Positions 44,061-53,651 of a DNA stretch of 64,000 nucleotides are shown here, in pieces (position 1 is the stretch's first letter; each line of letters begins with the position of its first letter). Made by a program: the position numbers and the translations under genes. Location: positions 1,922,001 through 1,986,000 of the forward strand of contig CAWAHD010000001.1 of the NCBI GenBank assembly GCA_963781785.1, in the 5' to 3' direction. This DNA comes from CAWAHD01 sp963781785 (GTDB lineage Bacteria; Planctomycetota; Planctomycetia; Isosphaerales; Isosphaeraceae). The notes beneath the pieces are model-generated. The model was given only the letters and a program-made list of their open reading frames with translations, did no database searches and was not told the origin of the DNA.

Positions 44061-44456
44061 ATGACCTCCTTGTGGACGTCCATGGGGCGACACTTCCCAA
44101 CGCTGTTGGTAGCGCTTCCTCGAACGGTCAGGTCGCTACCAACAAGGATTTCGCGGCGTACGGTGATCGCAGGAGCGATCGTGGCGGTCACGATCACCCT
44201 CGTCGGTCTTGCCGTCGAATTGATCGGCGAGCGCCGGCGCCGATTCGAAGCATTGGCAGCCGATCACGAATCGGAATTGATCTATGGGATCGGTTGTTCG
44301 TTCATCGGCCCGCCGGTCTACTACGACCGCAATGACAAGATCATGACGGCCGCCGAAGTGGAGGCCGTTGGATGGCACAAGAAGCTGGCACAGAAATACC
44401 GGAGCGCCGCTGCCAAGCCCTGGCTCCCTGTCGAGCCTGACCCGCCCCCGCCCTGA
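44061..44456 (+). CDS. Small membrane-anchored protein, PWLPV family
   Basis: 131 residues. After a basic 35-residue N-terminus comes a membrane helix (TVIAGAIVAVTITLVGLAVE), then ERRRRFEALAADHESELIYG, a variable segment with CSFIGPPVYYDRNDKIMT, and the tail WHKKLAQKYRSAAAKPWLPV.PDPPPP. The tail and the layout match the protein encoded at 12092. A later start near the helix is possible. Function unknown. Confidence 0.65.
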   Translation: MTSLWTSMGRHFPTLLVALPRTVRSLPTRISRRTVIAGAIVAVTITLVGLAVELIGERRRRFEALAADHESELIYGIGCSFIGPPVYYDRNDKIMTAAEVEAVGWHKKLAQKYRSAAAKPWLPVEPDPPPP

Positions 44457-44513
44457 GCGCAACACTTTACGAGTCCATGGCGGGCGTAGTCACGGTTTCT
44501 TGGGTTATCCACC

Positions 44514-45002
44514 ATGAAAGCGCGCGCTCAACCAAGTTATCCTTTTGTTCCGAAGTCTGTCACCTGGCTTCGACCCGGTCAGTTCTGGGCGTTGCCGCTC
44601 TCTGATCAGTCATTTGGCTGTGCCAGGGTCATCGACATTGCGCCCAAGGGGGAAATCGGCTCGAGAACGAGTTTCCTTGCAGGTGTTCTCGACTGGCATT
44701 CCACCGCGTTGCCGACATGCGAGGCCATCGCGGGCGCTCCGTGCCTCGAACAGAGCAACGTTCACATCAGAGCGATCACTGAGACAGGCGGCGCGATTCT
44801 AGGCTTTCGGGACCTTGCGCTTGACGGTATTGAGCCTTGGTTGTTCCGAGGCGCAGAGTTCCATCCCCATAGCTACGTTTACCGTGGATTGGTGCCTGTG
44901 CGTCCACAGCGCCCGGACGACACCAATCTTCCCGTGTTGGCGTCGTCGGGATTCAGGGTCCCCGTGCTTGTTGCAGAGGCTCGGTTCATCAAGGCGAAGT
45001 GA
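44514..45002 (+). CDS. Imm26-like immunity family protein
   Basis: 162 residues: SVTWLRPGQFWALPLSDQSF, then GCARVIDIAPKG. This is the characteristic 'G.ff.iPL.dg.yg.grVl' N-terminus of the immunity protein 26 family, followed by beta strands and an LFRGAEFHPHSYVYRGLVPV segment. By family knowledge Imm26 proteins neutralise polymorphic-toxin nucleases. No toxin gene is adjacent, so it is an orphan immunity gene or has another binding role. It lies 57 bases after the small PWLPV gene on the same strand. Confidence 0.7.
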   Translation: MKARAQPSYPFVPKSVTWLRPGQFWALPLSDQSFGCARVIDIAPKGEIGSRTSFLAGVLDWHSTALPTCEAIAGAPCLEQSNVHIRAITETGGAILGFRDLALDGIEPWLFRGAEFHPHSYVYRGLVPVRPQRPDDTNLPVLASSGFRVPVLVAEARFIKAK

Positions 45003-45156
45003 TCACTAAGATCGGTGAATGAACTGGACCGAGCAATACTTTGGGACAGCCGGTATGATGGCGAGCCGAACCGATCTCGTTCCGCCGCAGGCGTGAAACG
45101 TTCGGGAAGCGAGAGATCGGCTTCCGCAGGCCAATGTGACCGGTCCGAGGCCGCTC

Positions 45157-46450
45157 ATGGATCATCGCAACGACACGAACCGGGATCTGCTTTTTGGTCT
45201 GCTCGCCCTGCAAAACGGGCTCGTCGAGCAGGATGTGCTCATTCGCGCTCAAACAGATTCTCGAACACCACGCCGACGACCCTGTCAGCCGCACGCGCTT
45301 CGTCCTCGAGGCCGAGGTCACCGGGGGGCTGGAACACCCCGGGATCGTGCCGGTCTATGGCCTCGGGAGCTACGGCGACGGCCGGCCGTACTACGCCATG
45401 CGGTTCGTCCGGGGCGACAGTCTCAAGGAGAAAATCGCTGAGTTCCACGCTGACCTCGCCAAGAAGAACGACCCTGGCCGGCGCTCGCTGGGACTGCGGG
45501 AGCTGTTGCGGCGGTTCGTCGACGTGTGCAACGCGATCGACTACGCCCACACGCGGGGTGTCCTGCACCGCGACATCAAGCCGGCCAACGCGATCATCGG
45601 CAAGCACGGAGAGACCCTGCTCGTCGATTGGGGGCTAGCCAAGGCATTGGGCAAGGCAGAGCCCGGCTCGGCGACAGGCGAACGAACGCTCATGCCAAGC
45701 TCTGCCAGCGGCACGGCCGAGACGCTGCCCGGCTCAGCTCTGGGAACTCCTTCCTACATGAGCCCCGAGCAGGCCACCGGCGATCTCGAACCGGCGCGAG
45801 GTCAAGGCCAACGTCGACCTGAAGGCAGCCAACGAGCGGGAGCGAGCGCGGTTCGCACTGGCCCAGGAGGCGATCCGGACGTTCTACACCGGCGTGAGCG
45901 AAGACCTGCTTTTGAAGCAGAAGGAATTTGAAACGCTGCGGACCAAACTGTTGCACGGGGCCCGGGAATTCTACCAGAAGCTGGAGGGTCTCCTCGAGGG
46001 GCAAAAGGATAAGGAGTCGCGGTTGGCCCTGGGCCGCGCCTATCGCGACGTCGGTGAGCTCACCAGCTTGATCGGCTCACGCGAGGAGGCGCTCGTGGTT
46101 CACGAGCGCGCCACTCGGTCTGTTCGAGGCGCTCGGCCGCGAAAATCCGGATGACCCGGAGCTGCGTTACGAGATTGGCAAGAGCAGTACTTTGATCGGC
46201 AGCCTGCTCTCGGTCGCTGATCGCCGGCGCCGCCGCCCAAGCCGGCTCGGGTCTCACCCCAGCGGAGGGCCAGGCCGAGGCCGAACGGGCCGTGGCGCTG
46301 GTGCGCCGCGCCGTCCGAGCCGGCTACAGCGAATATACCTGGATTCGCCAGGGCGACCCCGACCTCAAGCCGATCCGGTCTCTCCCCGACTTCCAGCCCC
46401 TCATTCTGGACCTGGCTTTCCCGGCCGATCCGTTCGCCCTCAACGACTAG
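45157..46450 (+). pseudogene. Gutted kinase-TPR gene, multiple deletions
   Basis: Compared with the kinases at 25132 and 30119, pieces survive in order. The N-terminal start is DLLFGLLALQNGLVEQDVLI. A deletion then removes the rest of that module and the Gly loop and joins to ALKQILEHHADDPVS. The kinase core follows (HRDIKPANAI, DWGLAKALG, GTPSYMSPEQATGDLE). A second deletion removes the C-lobe and membrane helix and joins to ANERERARFALAQEAIRTFY and LLHGAREFYQKLEGLLEGQ. A third joins to the C-terminal end (LKPIRSLPDFQPLILDLAFP). Frames change at the joints. The gene cannot make a full kinase; an internal 246-codon frame (45194-45931) would still encode the catalytic loop. Confidence 0.85.
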
Positions 46451-46461
46451 CTCGTCGGGCG

Positions 46462-47388
46462 CTACGCAACGACGGGCTGCTTTTCGGGATGGAGATAAAT
46501 GAAACTCTTGCCGAGCCGGCCGCCGTAGTTGCCTGCCGAGATCCGAACCAACCCGGGGGTATTCACCGAGGCAAGAATGGCGGCTTGGGTGGCACGGATG
46601 ATGGCGTTCAGATCACGTCCGTTGATGATGATTTCCATCACCGAACGGACGTTTTCAGGCAGCTCCGACTTCGCCGCGGGGTCGCCGGCCAACCGCGGGC
46701 AAAACTTCTCGTACGTGCTTGCCACCGCGAAACGGTACCTGCTGCCTGCCTTCGACCCGCTGCCGGCGATGCCTCCGGGAAAAGGCATGATGACGCCCGG
46801 ACACGCGCGGACGGCTGCCACGGCCGCCTCCGCGGCACCCAGTGCAGCATCCTCGGTTTCGCCCATGAACCACAGATTGCCGCCCATCAGCCCGTCGGAA
46901 TAACCCAGCCGCCGGTCGAGGATGAACTCGCCGCCGAGCGTGGGAATCCACCACATCTTGCGGCCGAAGCGCTCGATTCGCTTCTGGAATCCGTCGCCGA
47001 AATAGGCGATCTTGCGGCCCATGTGAAAATATTCCGCCGAGTCGATGAGATTGAAGCACGCGGCCGTGGGACAGGTGAGCACGTTCTGGCTGATCCGGAC
47101 GAGGGCCGCGCGTTCCAGGGCCGGGATGCGGTCCTTGCGAAACCGCGGCACGTGCAGTTGCACGATCGCACCAGGACGATCATCGGGCGTCGTGAACGAT
47201 GGATCGCCTCCCGGGCCGACGTATCGATCCAGCCCGGCCTCGCAATCGCACAGGATCGTGCTGGATGCATTTCCGGTGGCAGCGTGAACAGCATGCTCGA
47301 CCCACCGCCGATCATACGCAGTGATCAGGAATTCGACGTAGATGCTGCGGAAAGCCTCGGCGTAGGTGTCGTCGATCAAGGCGCTCAT
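46462..47388 (-). CDS. fhcD: Formylmethanofuran-tetrahydromethanopterin N-formyltransferase
   Basis: 308 residues, the usual length of Ftr/FhcD (about 295-310). Conserved stretches are visible across the whole protein: IDDTYAEAFRSIYVEFLITA, VLTCPTAACFNLID, GRKMWWIPTLGGEF, GVMGGN-like DGLMGGNLWFMGE, and PFPGGIAGSGSKAGSRY. The enzyme transfers a formyl group between methanofuran and tetrahydromethanopterin. In planctomycetes and methylotrophs it works in formaldehyde oxidation (established family knowledge). The neighbour at 47404, a formyltetrahydrofolate cyclo-ligase, is 15 bases upstream on the same strand, so the two form a C1 operon linking both formyl carriers. Confidence 0.95.
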   Translation of the reverse strand: MSALIDDTYAEAFRSIYVEFLITAYDRRWVEHAVHAATGNASSTILCDCEAGLDRYVGPGGDPSFTTPDDRPGAIVQLHVPRFRKDRIPALERAALVRISQNVLTCPTAACFNLIDSAEYFHMGRKIAYFGDGFQKRIERFGRKMWWIPTLGGEFILDRRLGYSDGLMGGNLWFMGETEDAALGAAEAAVAAVRACPGVIMPFPGGIAGSGSKAGSRYRFAVASTYEKFCPRLAGDPAAKSELPENVRSVMEIIINGRDLNAIIRATQAAILASVNTPGLVRISAGNYGGRLGKSFIYLHPEKQPVVA

Positions 47389-47403
47389 GGGAAACCCCGG
47401 ACG

Positions 47404-48045
47404 TCAAGTCAGACTTCGCCAGCCGCGCGATCGACCCTGGCCATCGTACGTCGCCTGTTCGGTGACGACCTTGTCCATGACGACGTCGTGCGGGCCGACG
47501 ATCAGATCGTCGAACAACTGGCATTCGTAGCAGAGCGCAACCAGCGGGCAATCGGGTCGCACGCGCTCAAGAAACCGGTCGTAATAGCCTTGCCCGTTTC
47601 CCATTCGACCGCCGCCGCGACTGAAAGCCACACCGGGCACGATCACGATATCGAGCTCTTCGGGGTGACACTCCTTGCGAGGGTCTCCCCACCGGTCGCG
47701 GGGCGGCTCCAGGATCTTCCATGCGCCGACCACCAGCTCGTCCATGCTCTCGAGCCACCAGAGGCCAAGCTTGTTGGCGCCGGAGTCGTCCACTGTGCAA
47801 TACGGGATGATGATCTTCTTGCCGCTTTCCAAAGCCTTGGGAATCGCGTGCCGCGTTCGCAGCTCCGACCGGCAGTCGAGATACCACAAGGCCGTCCCGG
47901 CCGCTTGATACTCCGGCAGTTGCACGAGAGTTCTGACGGCGACTTCGCTAGCGCGATTCTTGTTTTTCTGAGCATTACGGGCATCGTACGCCGCCCGGCG
48001 GAGGATGCTTTTACCTTCCGCCAGTTCGACCGGTGTCTCACGCAA
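47404..48045 (-). CDS. 5-formyltetrahydrofolate cyclo-ligase
   Basis: 213 residues from TTG 48045, chosen because an AGGA site precedes it and the product starts close to the family start (VELAEGKSILRRAAYDARNA); the open frame extends to 48264 without support. The hallmark VPGVAFSRGGGRMGNGQGYY (nucleotide and folate binding, with GYYDRFL) is near the C-terminus, and GTALWYLDCRSELRT and KKIIIPYC are family-like. The enzyme converts 5-formyl-THF to 5,10-methenyl-THF with ATP. It is placed 15 bases upstream of fhcD on the same strand, so it is probably the first gene of that pair. Confidence 0.9.
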   Translation of the reverse strand: MRETPVELAEGKSILRRAAYDARNAQKNKNRASEVAVRTLVQLPEYQAAGTALWYLDCRSELRTRHAIPKALESGKKIIIPYCTVDDSGANKLGLWWLESMDELVVGAWKILEPPRDRWGDPRKECHPEELDIVIVPGVAFSRGGGRMGNGQGYYDRFLERVRPDCPLVALCYECQLFDDLIVGPHDVVMDKVVTEQATYDGQGRSRGWRSLT

Positions 48046-48701
48046 TGGAGTGATCCTTTGTCGAGAATCGAAATACGTCAACCGCCCGCGGCCCGTGGCG
48101 ATCTCTCGATGGCTGGGCGACACATGGCTCGATCTTGCCAGCGATCCTGCCGCCAGCGGCGGCACGAAGCCGGAAAACCATTTAGATTGCGGCTGCGAAG
48201 CTCGAAAGTCAATCGAAGAACGAAGAGGGCTCGACGGCCATGTGACTGGCGGCGCCGCGACCACCCCTCTAACCCGCCTTCACAAGGGGGGGAAAAGGGC
48301 GAAACGAAATCCGGAGGAATGCGTGGCTCGCGAAAGGCCGACTCTTCATCAGCCCACGGCGGGGCCATCCCGCCACGGTAGGACGGTGCGAGCCGTCGCC
48401 TGATTTCCGTCCGCGACGCCCACTTTAAATGCGTGTATCGATGGATGTATTCCAGCGGTTCGCGCGGCGTGATTGGGAGGTCGATCGTCGGTAAGCCGAG
48501 CGGGCTCGTCGGTGCGCTGATATTTTCACAAGCCTATTGGAGATTGGATGCCGGTCGGCGTATGATAATCTTGCGATGCGGACGAGGGAGAAGTCCGGTG
48601 TTAAGGTGACCCAGACTCGGGCGGACGCTCCGTTCTTATTCACCAGGGGAGTGTGGTGTCGACGGGGGCTCGCCTCCAGGCACTTGCGCCAGCCTCCCGC
48701 C
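48046..48701. other. Divergent region between C1 operon and kinase-BRCT gene
   Basis: About 650 bases without a supported gene. A TATGATAATCTTG stretch at about 48560-48572 could be a -10 region for the rightward kinase gene, but no clear -35 box fits. The open frames here (both strands) lack protein character. Confidence 0.35.
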
Positions 48702-49859
48702 ATGGAACATATCAGAAAACTGAAACCTGGGACTGTGGTGCAAAGCCCCGCGACGGGGAACCGGTTCCTCGTCGCCAATCGGCTCGGAGAAGGTGGGTAC
48801 GGATGTACCTATCGCGTCCAGAGGCTCGATTCGTGGGACCGGCGGATCAAGAATTACTGCCTCAAAACGACCACCGATCCGGAAAGCTGGCATCGCGAGG
48901 CTTATTTTGGCGAACTTCTGAATCGCTGCGAGCGTGCGATTCGGATGTACGATTCGTTTCCGCTTTTTCCGCCGACCAGGCGGTATGGAGTGCTTTACTG
49001 CCTGGTCTTTGAGTACGCGGAACATGGGACGATCCGAGACCATCTGGCTTCGACCCAGCAGGGTTGGTCGCCAGTCCGGGCTCGCCGCGAGATCGTCGCG
49101 CTCTTGAAGCTCCTGGACCAGTTGCACGGAGCGGGAGCCTTGCATCGGGACATCACTCCGATGAATGTCTTCGTGTGCAAGAACAGGAAGCTCAAGCTGG
49201 GCGACTTCGGACTTGCTCGACATGTGCTGGCCGGCAAGATGCTGATGGCCTCTGCGTTCACCCCGTTCTTCGTTTCCAAACGGATGGCGGAGGGAGAGAG
49301 GCGGTACTGGCTGCCGTCCGATGATGTTTTTCAGATGGGGCAGTTGCTGGCGATGCTGCTGCGCGGCGACGCCGACAGTTTGATCAGCGTGAAAGACGCC
49401 AGCAAGCTGCCCTGCGAGGGTGATCTGCACGGGATCGTCGCCAAGGCGATCTGCGCCCGACGGCACCGCTTCGCTACCGCTCTGGACATGCTTCGAGCAC
49501 TGCAAGGGTATGACTATCCCGATCAAGAGCCGCTAGCGAGCCTGGAGGGGAAGACGGTCGTCTTCAGCGGTGCACTCTCGATACGACGATTCGATGCCGA
49601 GGTCCTGGTCAGGCAGGCCGGAGCATCCATTTCGGATCAAGTCACGAGTCGAGTCAACGTGATCGTTCAGGGACGACGGTCGCACGACTACGTGATGCGC
49701 CACAAGGGCTCGAAGCTCCTGGCGGCGGAGAAGCTGATTCGCCAGGGCGTGCCGATCTCGATCATCAGTGAACCCGAGTTCTTCAACCTGGTCTGGCAAA
49801 ACCGGCCCCGATCGGGACCGGTCGGGCGAGCGCCGTATGTGGCGGTCCATCGAGCGTGA
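48702..49859 (+). CDS. Protein kinase-like domain fused to a BRCT domain
   Basis: 385 residues from ATG 48702 (MEHIRKLKPGTVV), the first start before the kinase fold; the open frame extends 55 codons upstream. Kinase elements: Gly loop LGEGGYGCTYRV, Lys54 in YCLKTT, HRDITPMNVFV (148-158; Asn present, so the catalytic loop is plausible) and GDFGLA (DFG 168-170). The activation segment is short and lacks the usual APE motif (TPFFVSKRMAEGERRY). Residues about 281-363 fit a BRCT domain: LEGKTVVFSGALSIRRFDAE, GASISDQVTSRVNVIVQG and KLLAAEKLIRQGVPISIISE. BRCT domains bind phosphopeptides or DNA ends, for example in DNA ligase. A kinase-BRCT fusion is rare in bacteria. Confidence 0.87.
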   Translation: MEHIRKLKPGTVVQSPATGNRFLVANRLGEGGYGCTYRVQRLDSWDRRIKNYCLKTTTDPESWHREAYFGELLNRCERAIRMYDSFPLFPPTRRYGVLYCLVFEYAEHGTIRDHLASTQQGWSPVRARREIVALLKLLDQLHGAGALHRDITPMNVFVCKNRKLKLGDFGLARHVLAGKMLMASAFTPFFVSKRMAEGERRYWLPSDDVFQMGQLLAMLLRGDADSLISVKDASKLPCEGDLHGIVAKAICARRHRFATALDMLRALQGYDYPDQEPLASLEGKTVVFSGALSIRRFDAEVLVRQAGASISDQVTSRVNVIVQGRRSHDYVMRHKGSKLLAAEKLIRQGVPISIISEPEFFNLVWQNRPRSGPVGRAPYVAVHRA

Positions 49860-49986
49860 CCGGTCGATCGGTTCCCTGACCGACCGGATTGCCGGTTGAA
49901 CGAGGCCGGGAGCTCGGTCGCGCTCACGCGATCGGCCGCTCAGCCGCGTACAGGCGCCGCGCGGATGCCGACCGGAGCACAACCTG

Positions 49987-51235
49987 TTACTTCGCCGCAT
50001 GGACGACCTGCGCTCTCCGCCGGGAAAACGTCACGGGCAGCGATTTCAGGCCATGAAGCACGAGCCCGGGCCTCCAGCGGAGGGCCTGCCGCGGGACGGC
50101 CAGCCGCAAGTCCGGGATCCGGCGGAGCAACGTGTTGATGGCGATCTGCCCCTCGAGTCGAGCGAGCGGCGCGCCCACGCAGAAATGCACACCCTGGCCG
50201 AACGCCAGGTGCCGGTTGGGCTCGCGCCAGGTCCAACGTATCCGCACGATCGAACTGCCGCTCGTCCCGGTTGGCGGATGCGACCACGGCAAATACCATC
50301 TCACCGCGCGGAATCGTCACACCGGCCATCGTCACGTCTTCACGCGCATAGCGTTCCGTCGCCGTCTGGAGCGGGCCGTTAAAGCGCAGAAGCTCTTCGA
50401 CCGCCAGCTTGATCAGCGCGGGGTCGTCGCGCAGCCGATCCATCTCTTGAGGATGTTCCATCAAGACCAGCATTCCATTGCCGATCAGGTTGACCGTCGT
50501 CTCATGTCCCGCGATCAAGAGCAGGGAGACCATCGCCAAGAGCTCGTCCTCGCTCAACTGGTCGCCGGCTTCGCGCACCTGGACCAGAGCGCTCACCAGG
50601 TCATCCTGGGGAGCCGCGCGCCGGGTTTGCACCAGCCGCCGGATGTAGCGCAGAAACGCGATCAACGACGGAATGGTTTTGAATAGTGCCCATTTGCCCG
50701 GCACGGTCGACACGATGGTGCTCGACCAGCGGTGGAATTTATGGCGGTCTGCGACTGGCACGCCGAGCATTTCCGCGATGATGGTCGTGGGCAAGGGCAG
50801 CGCGTAGTCGTGAATCAAGTCCATGCGTCCCCTCGCCTCTGCCGCGTCGAGCAGATCGTCGGTCAGTCTCTCGATCCGCTCGCGCATGTTCTCGACCAGC
50901 CGTGGGGTGAACGCCATGTGCACGAGGCCGCGCAGCCGGGTATGGTCGGGCGCGTCGACGTCGAGCATGTTGTGCTCGAGAGGTTTGAGCATGCTGGGGA
51001 TCCAGGGCTCTCTGGCCAACTGATCCGGCGACATGACCGTTCGTTTGTCTTTGACGAAGCGGTCGTCTTTGAGCACCGTCACCGCGTCTTCGTAGCGGGT
51101 CACCAGCCAGACGGTCCGTTTGTCCCCCAGCGTGATCCTGTGGACGGGGGCTTCGTCACGAAGCTGCGCGTAGAACGGATACGGGTCGGTCTTGAAGGCC
51201 GCGCTACTGATGTCGATGTTCCTGATCGGGGCCAT
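49987..51235 (-). pseudogene. Cytochrome P450, one frameshift before the heme motif
   Basis: From ATG 51235 (MAPIRNIDIS) the first frame carries the I-helix LLIAGHETTVNLIG, the ExxR motif VEELLRFNG and PRGEMVFAVVASANRD. Near 50240 (GGCGCGAGCCC on the minus strand) the frame must change. The next frame gives HLAFGQGVHFCVGAPLARLE, the heme-binding Cys motif, and runs to a stop at 49987. Without the change, the frame ends at 49940 with a meaningless Arg/Pro/Ala tail and no Cys ligand. Two bases lost from a CG run, or one gained, explain it. If the shift is a read error, this is an active soluble CYP of about 415 residues; the substrate is unknown. Confidence 0.87.
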
Positions 51236-51412
51236 GAAAGTCCTCACTCAGCGGTTTCGTGATGAATCATGCGAGGCTGAGAATTCATCGACCTTCGCGC
51301 GCACGGTCCCGATCCGGACCGTGACCCTGGATGATTTTCGGCGGACGTTCGATTATCATCTGGCAAGTTCGAGCAATCAATCCGACCGTTGCTGGATCGA
51401 TGGGAGGAAACG

Positions 51413-51796
51413 ATGATTCGTGGTGTTCATACGATGTTCTATTCGTCGGAGCCGGATGCACTTCGCGCCTTCATCAAGGACAAGCTGGGTTTTCATTCCA
51501 CGGATGTCGGCGGGGGATGGTTGATCTTCGACCTGCCCGAGGCCGAAATGGGCTGCCATCCGGCCGACGAGGTCAAGGGCGCGCCCACGGGGACCCACGA
51601 CATCTCGTTTTACTGCGATGACATCGAGCGGACGGTCGCTGAGCTTACGGCACGCGGCGTCGAGTTCACGGGGCCTGTCAAGGACGAAGGCTACGGATTG
51701 GTTACCCACCTTCGGGTGCCCGGCGGCTTTACGGTGCAGCTCTACCAGCCGCGCTACAGCAAAGTCCCGGCGCCCTGGCCGTCCGGGTCGACCTGA
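51413..51796 (+). CDS. VOC (glyoxalase/bleomycin-resistance) family protein
   Basis: 127 residues from ATG 51413 with a GGGAGG site upstream. It shows the paired beta-alpha-beta-beta-beta units: IRGVHTMFYSSEPDALRAFI, LGFHSTDVGGGWLIFDLPEA, then THDISFYCDDIERTVAELTA and VTHLRVPGGFTVQLYQPRY. Metal ligand candidates are His (VHTM), His (THDIS) and the Glu/Gln near the end, but one ligand is uncertain. It is divergent from the P450 gene. Typical functions are lyase, dioxygenase or binding protein; not resolvable here. Confidence 0.85.
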   Translation: MIRGVHTMFYSSEPDALRAFIKDKLGFHSTDVGGGWLIFDLPEAEMGCHPADEVKGAPTGTHDISFYCDDIERTVAELTARGVEFTGPVKDEGYGLVTHLRVPGGFTVQLYQPRYSKVPAPWPSGST

Positions 51797-52251
51797 GCGG
51801 CCACAAGAGCGGGCCAGGCGCGCCGCGACAGCGTCGCGCGGCTCTGGTCGACGGAGCCCGACCCGGTTTTGCGCGGCCCGTCGCATAGACAAGCTTCTTG
51901 ATGAGTCATATCGACTGCTGCTCATGGGCGCCGCGACGCGGCGTTCACAAACGACCGAACGAGCCGCAGTGCACGTGAGTCGGTCATCACTTCGGCCAGG
52001 CCGAGTCGATCGAGCACGCGCTGGCCACGAGCCAGGCAGGCCGCCGCCACCAAGGTGGACTGGGTGTCCGTTGACGGCGGCGCCCAATCGTCTCGGTCTT
52101 GCGTCCCGACCGGAAGATCGGTCATGATGCAGGGGACCCGGGACGTGTCCTGGACCACATCCAACCATTTTGAATCTCGGTGGCGTGACATTGTTCTGAG
52201 CGCGTCGTGCGGTTATCCATGCGACGGACTCACCACCAAGGGAGGCATGCC
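51797..52251. other. Intergenic region
   Basis: 455 bases. A minus-strand frame at 51922-52191 (89 residues, LVAAACLARGQRVLDRLGLA) is faintly protein-like, but has no ribosome site or known family and is not annotated. The GGGAGG site at 52241-52246 serves the next kinase. Confidence 0.35.
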
Positions 52252-53574
52252 ATGCCAGCCATCCATGGAACCTCCGGAACCCCCGTGGCGATGGTTCACG
52301 GGTACGAGATCGTGCAAGCGCTCACTGAAGGAGGAATGGGCAAGATCTACCTTGCGCGGCAGCACGCGCTCAACCGCCTCGTCTGCGTGAAAGTCCTGTC
52401 GATCCCCGCCGGGGAGGATGCCGAGCTCTGCCGATCTCGGTTTTGCCGCGAGGCCGAGCTCCTGGCGAGCGTTTCTCATCCCCACGTTCTCTCGATCTTT
52501 GATTTCGGAGCGACGGCCGATCTCGGGCTGCCGTTCCTGGTAACCGAGTATATCGAGGCGGGCGACCTGCGTCGGCGTTTGACCGCTGGCCAGGCCATGC
52601 CGGTCGGCCAGGTACGATCCATCGTCTCCCAGATCGGCGAGGCACTGACGCACTTGCACGAAAGAGGAATCCTCCACCGTGACCTGAAGCCCGAAAACGT
52701 CCTGATGCCAACCGATACGCTCGTCAAGGTTGGCGACTTCGGCATTGCCGTGATGCAAGACAAGGCCGGGCTTCTGACCCAGTCCCTCCGTGGCATGGGA
52801 ACCGTCGGCTACGTATCCCCCGAGCAGCAATACGGTCTGAAGGTGGACGAGCGAACCGACGAGTATTCTCTGGCGGCTGTCAGTTACGAGCTATTGACGG
52901 GTCGACGACCGCTGGGCTCGTTCCCACCCCCCTCTCAACTGAATCGGCAACTGAGCCGCCAGCTTGACACGGTCATTTTGCGGGGATTGGCGGAAGAACC
53001 CAAGGATCGGTTCCCGACCGTTCGAGAATTCGTCTCGGCATTCGATCAAGCGCTGGCGGCTTCGCCCGCGAAACCCAAAGTGTGGCCCGTGGCTTTTGCG
53101 GGCCTGATTGCGCTTGCGCTTGCCGCTCTCGGGTTGAAATGGATCGCGGAAGCTGGACCGAAGCGAGACGTCCCGATTGCACCGAAACGCGTGGCGGTCG
53201 TCGCGGCGCTGAACCCGACGCCGGCGAAACCGGGCAAGCCGACCGACGCTCTTAAGCCGGCGGAACCGGCTGCCAAAGCGCCCGAGCGATCCCAGGAGTT
53301 CCACCGGTTGGTTGAGCTGCGCTCTTATGTGATCTGGGTCAAGTGCGGCAGTCCCACCGGCGAGGAGGGCGAGTCGGTCAAGGAAAAAAATTGGCTGGAA
53401 GCCGAACGCCAGATTCTCGATGAGGTCAAAGCGCGGGCGTTTTTGATCTGGGACCAAGAGGGGCGTCCCTCGGGAGCGGCCGGTGAGGCCGTCAGGGAAA
53501 AGAACATGCGCGCCGCCGAAGCCCAACTGCTCAAGGAAACTGAGGAAGAGATGCGGCGACATCCCGTGGACTAG
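52252..53574 (+). CDS. Ser/Thr protein kinase with membrane helix and DUF2934-like repeats
   Basis: 440 residues from ATG 52252 with GGGAGG upstream. The kinase domain is complete: GGMGKIYLA, Lys47 in VCVKVLS, alpha-C Glu in CREAELLA, HRDLKPENVL (Asp144), GDFGIA (162-164) and GYVSPEQQYG. A membrane helix lies at about 278-296 (VWPVAFAGLIALALAALGLK). After a Pro/Ala/Lys linker, two copies of a DUF2934-type motif follow: LRSYVIWVKCGSPTGEEGES and ARAFLIWDQEGRPSGAAGEA. This makes a receptor-type PknB-like kinase whose outer part may bind a ligand through the DUF2934 units. It is followed on the same strand by a hybrid histidine kinase gene (77 bases). Confidence 0.92.
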   Translation: MPAIHGTSGTPVAMVHGYEIVQALTEGGMGKIYLARQHALNRLVCVKVLSIPAGEDAELCRSRFCREAELLASVSHPHVLSIFDFGATADLGLPFLVTEYIEAGDLRRRLTAGQAMPVGQVRSIVSQIGEALTHLHERGILHRDLKPENVLMPTDTLVKVGDFGIAVMQDKAGLLTQSLRGMGTVGYVSPEQQYGLKVDERTDEYSLAAVSYELLTGRRPLGSFPPPSQLNRQLSRQLDTVILRGLAEEPKDRFPTVREFVSAFDQALAASPAKPKVWPVAFAGLIALALAALGLKWIAEAGPKRDVPIAPKRVAVVAALNPTPAKPGKPTDALKPAEPAAKAPERSQEFHRLVELRSYVIWVKCGSPTGEEGESVKEKNWLEAERQILDEVKARAFLIWDQEGRPSGAAGEAVREKNMRAAEAQLLKETEEEMRRHPVD

Positions 53575-53651
53575 CCTTCGCACAACTCGTACGACCGAAC
53601 GGCGCCTGGACGGGACAATTCCCGAAGCACGGACCGTGCACGGAACGGCTC

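Noticed and set aside
46192..48381. 729-codon open frame on the plus strand
   Set aside because: It is antisense to fhcD and the cyclo-ligase and runs on from the broken kinase. It has no motif.
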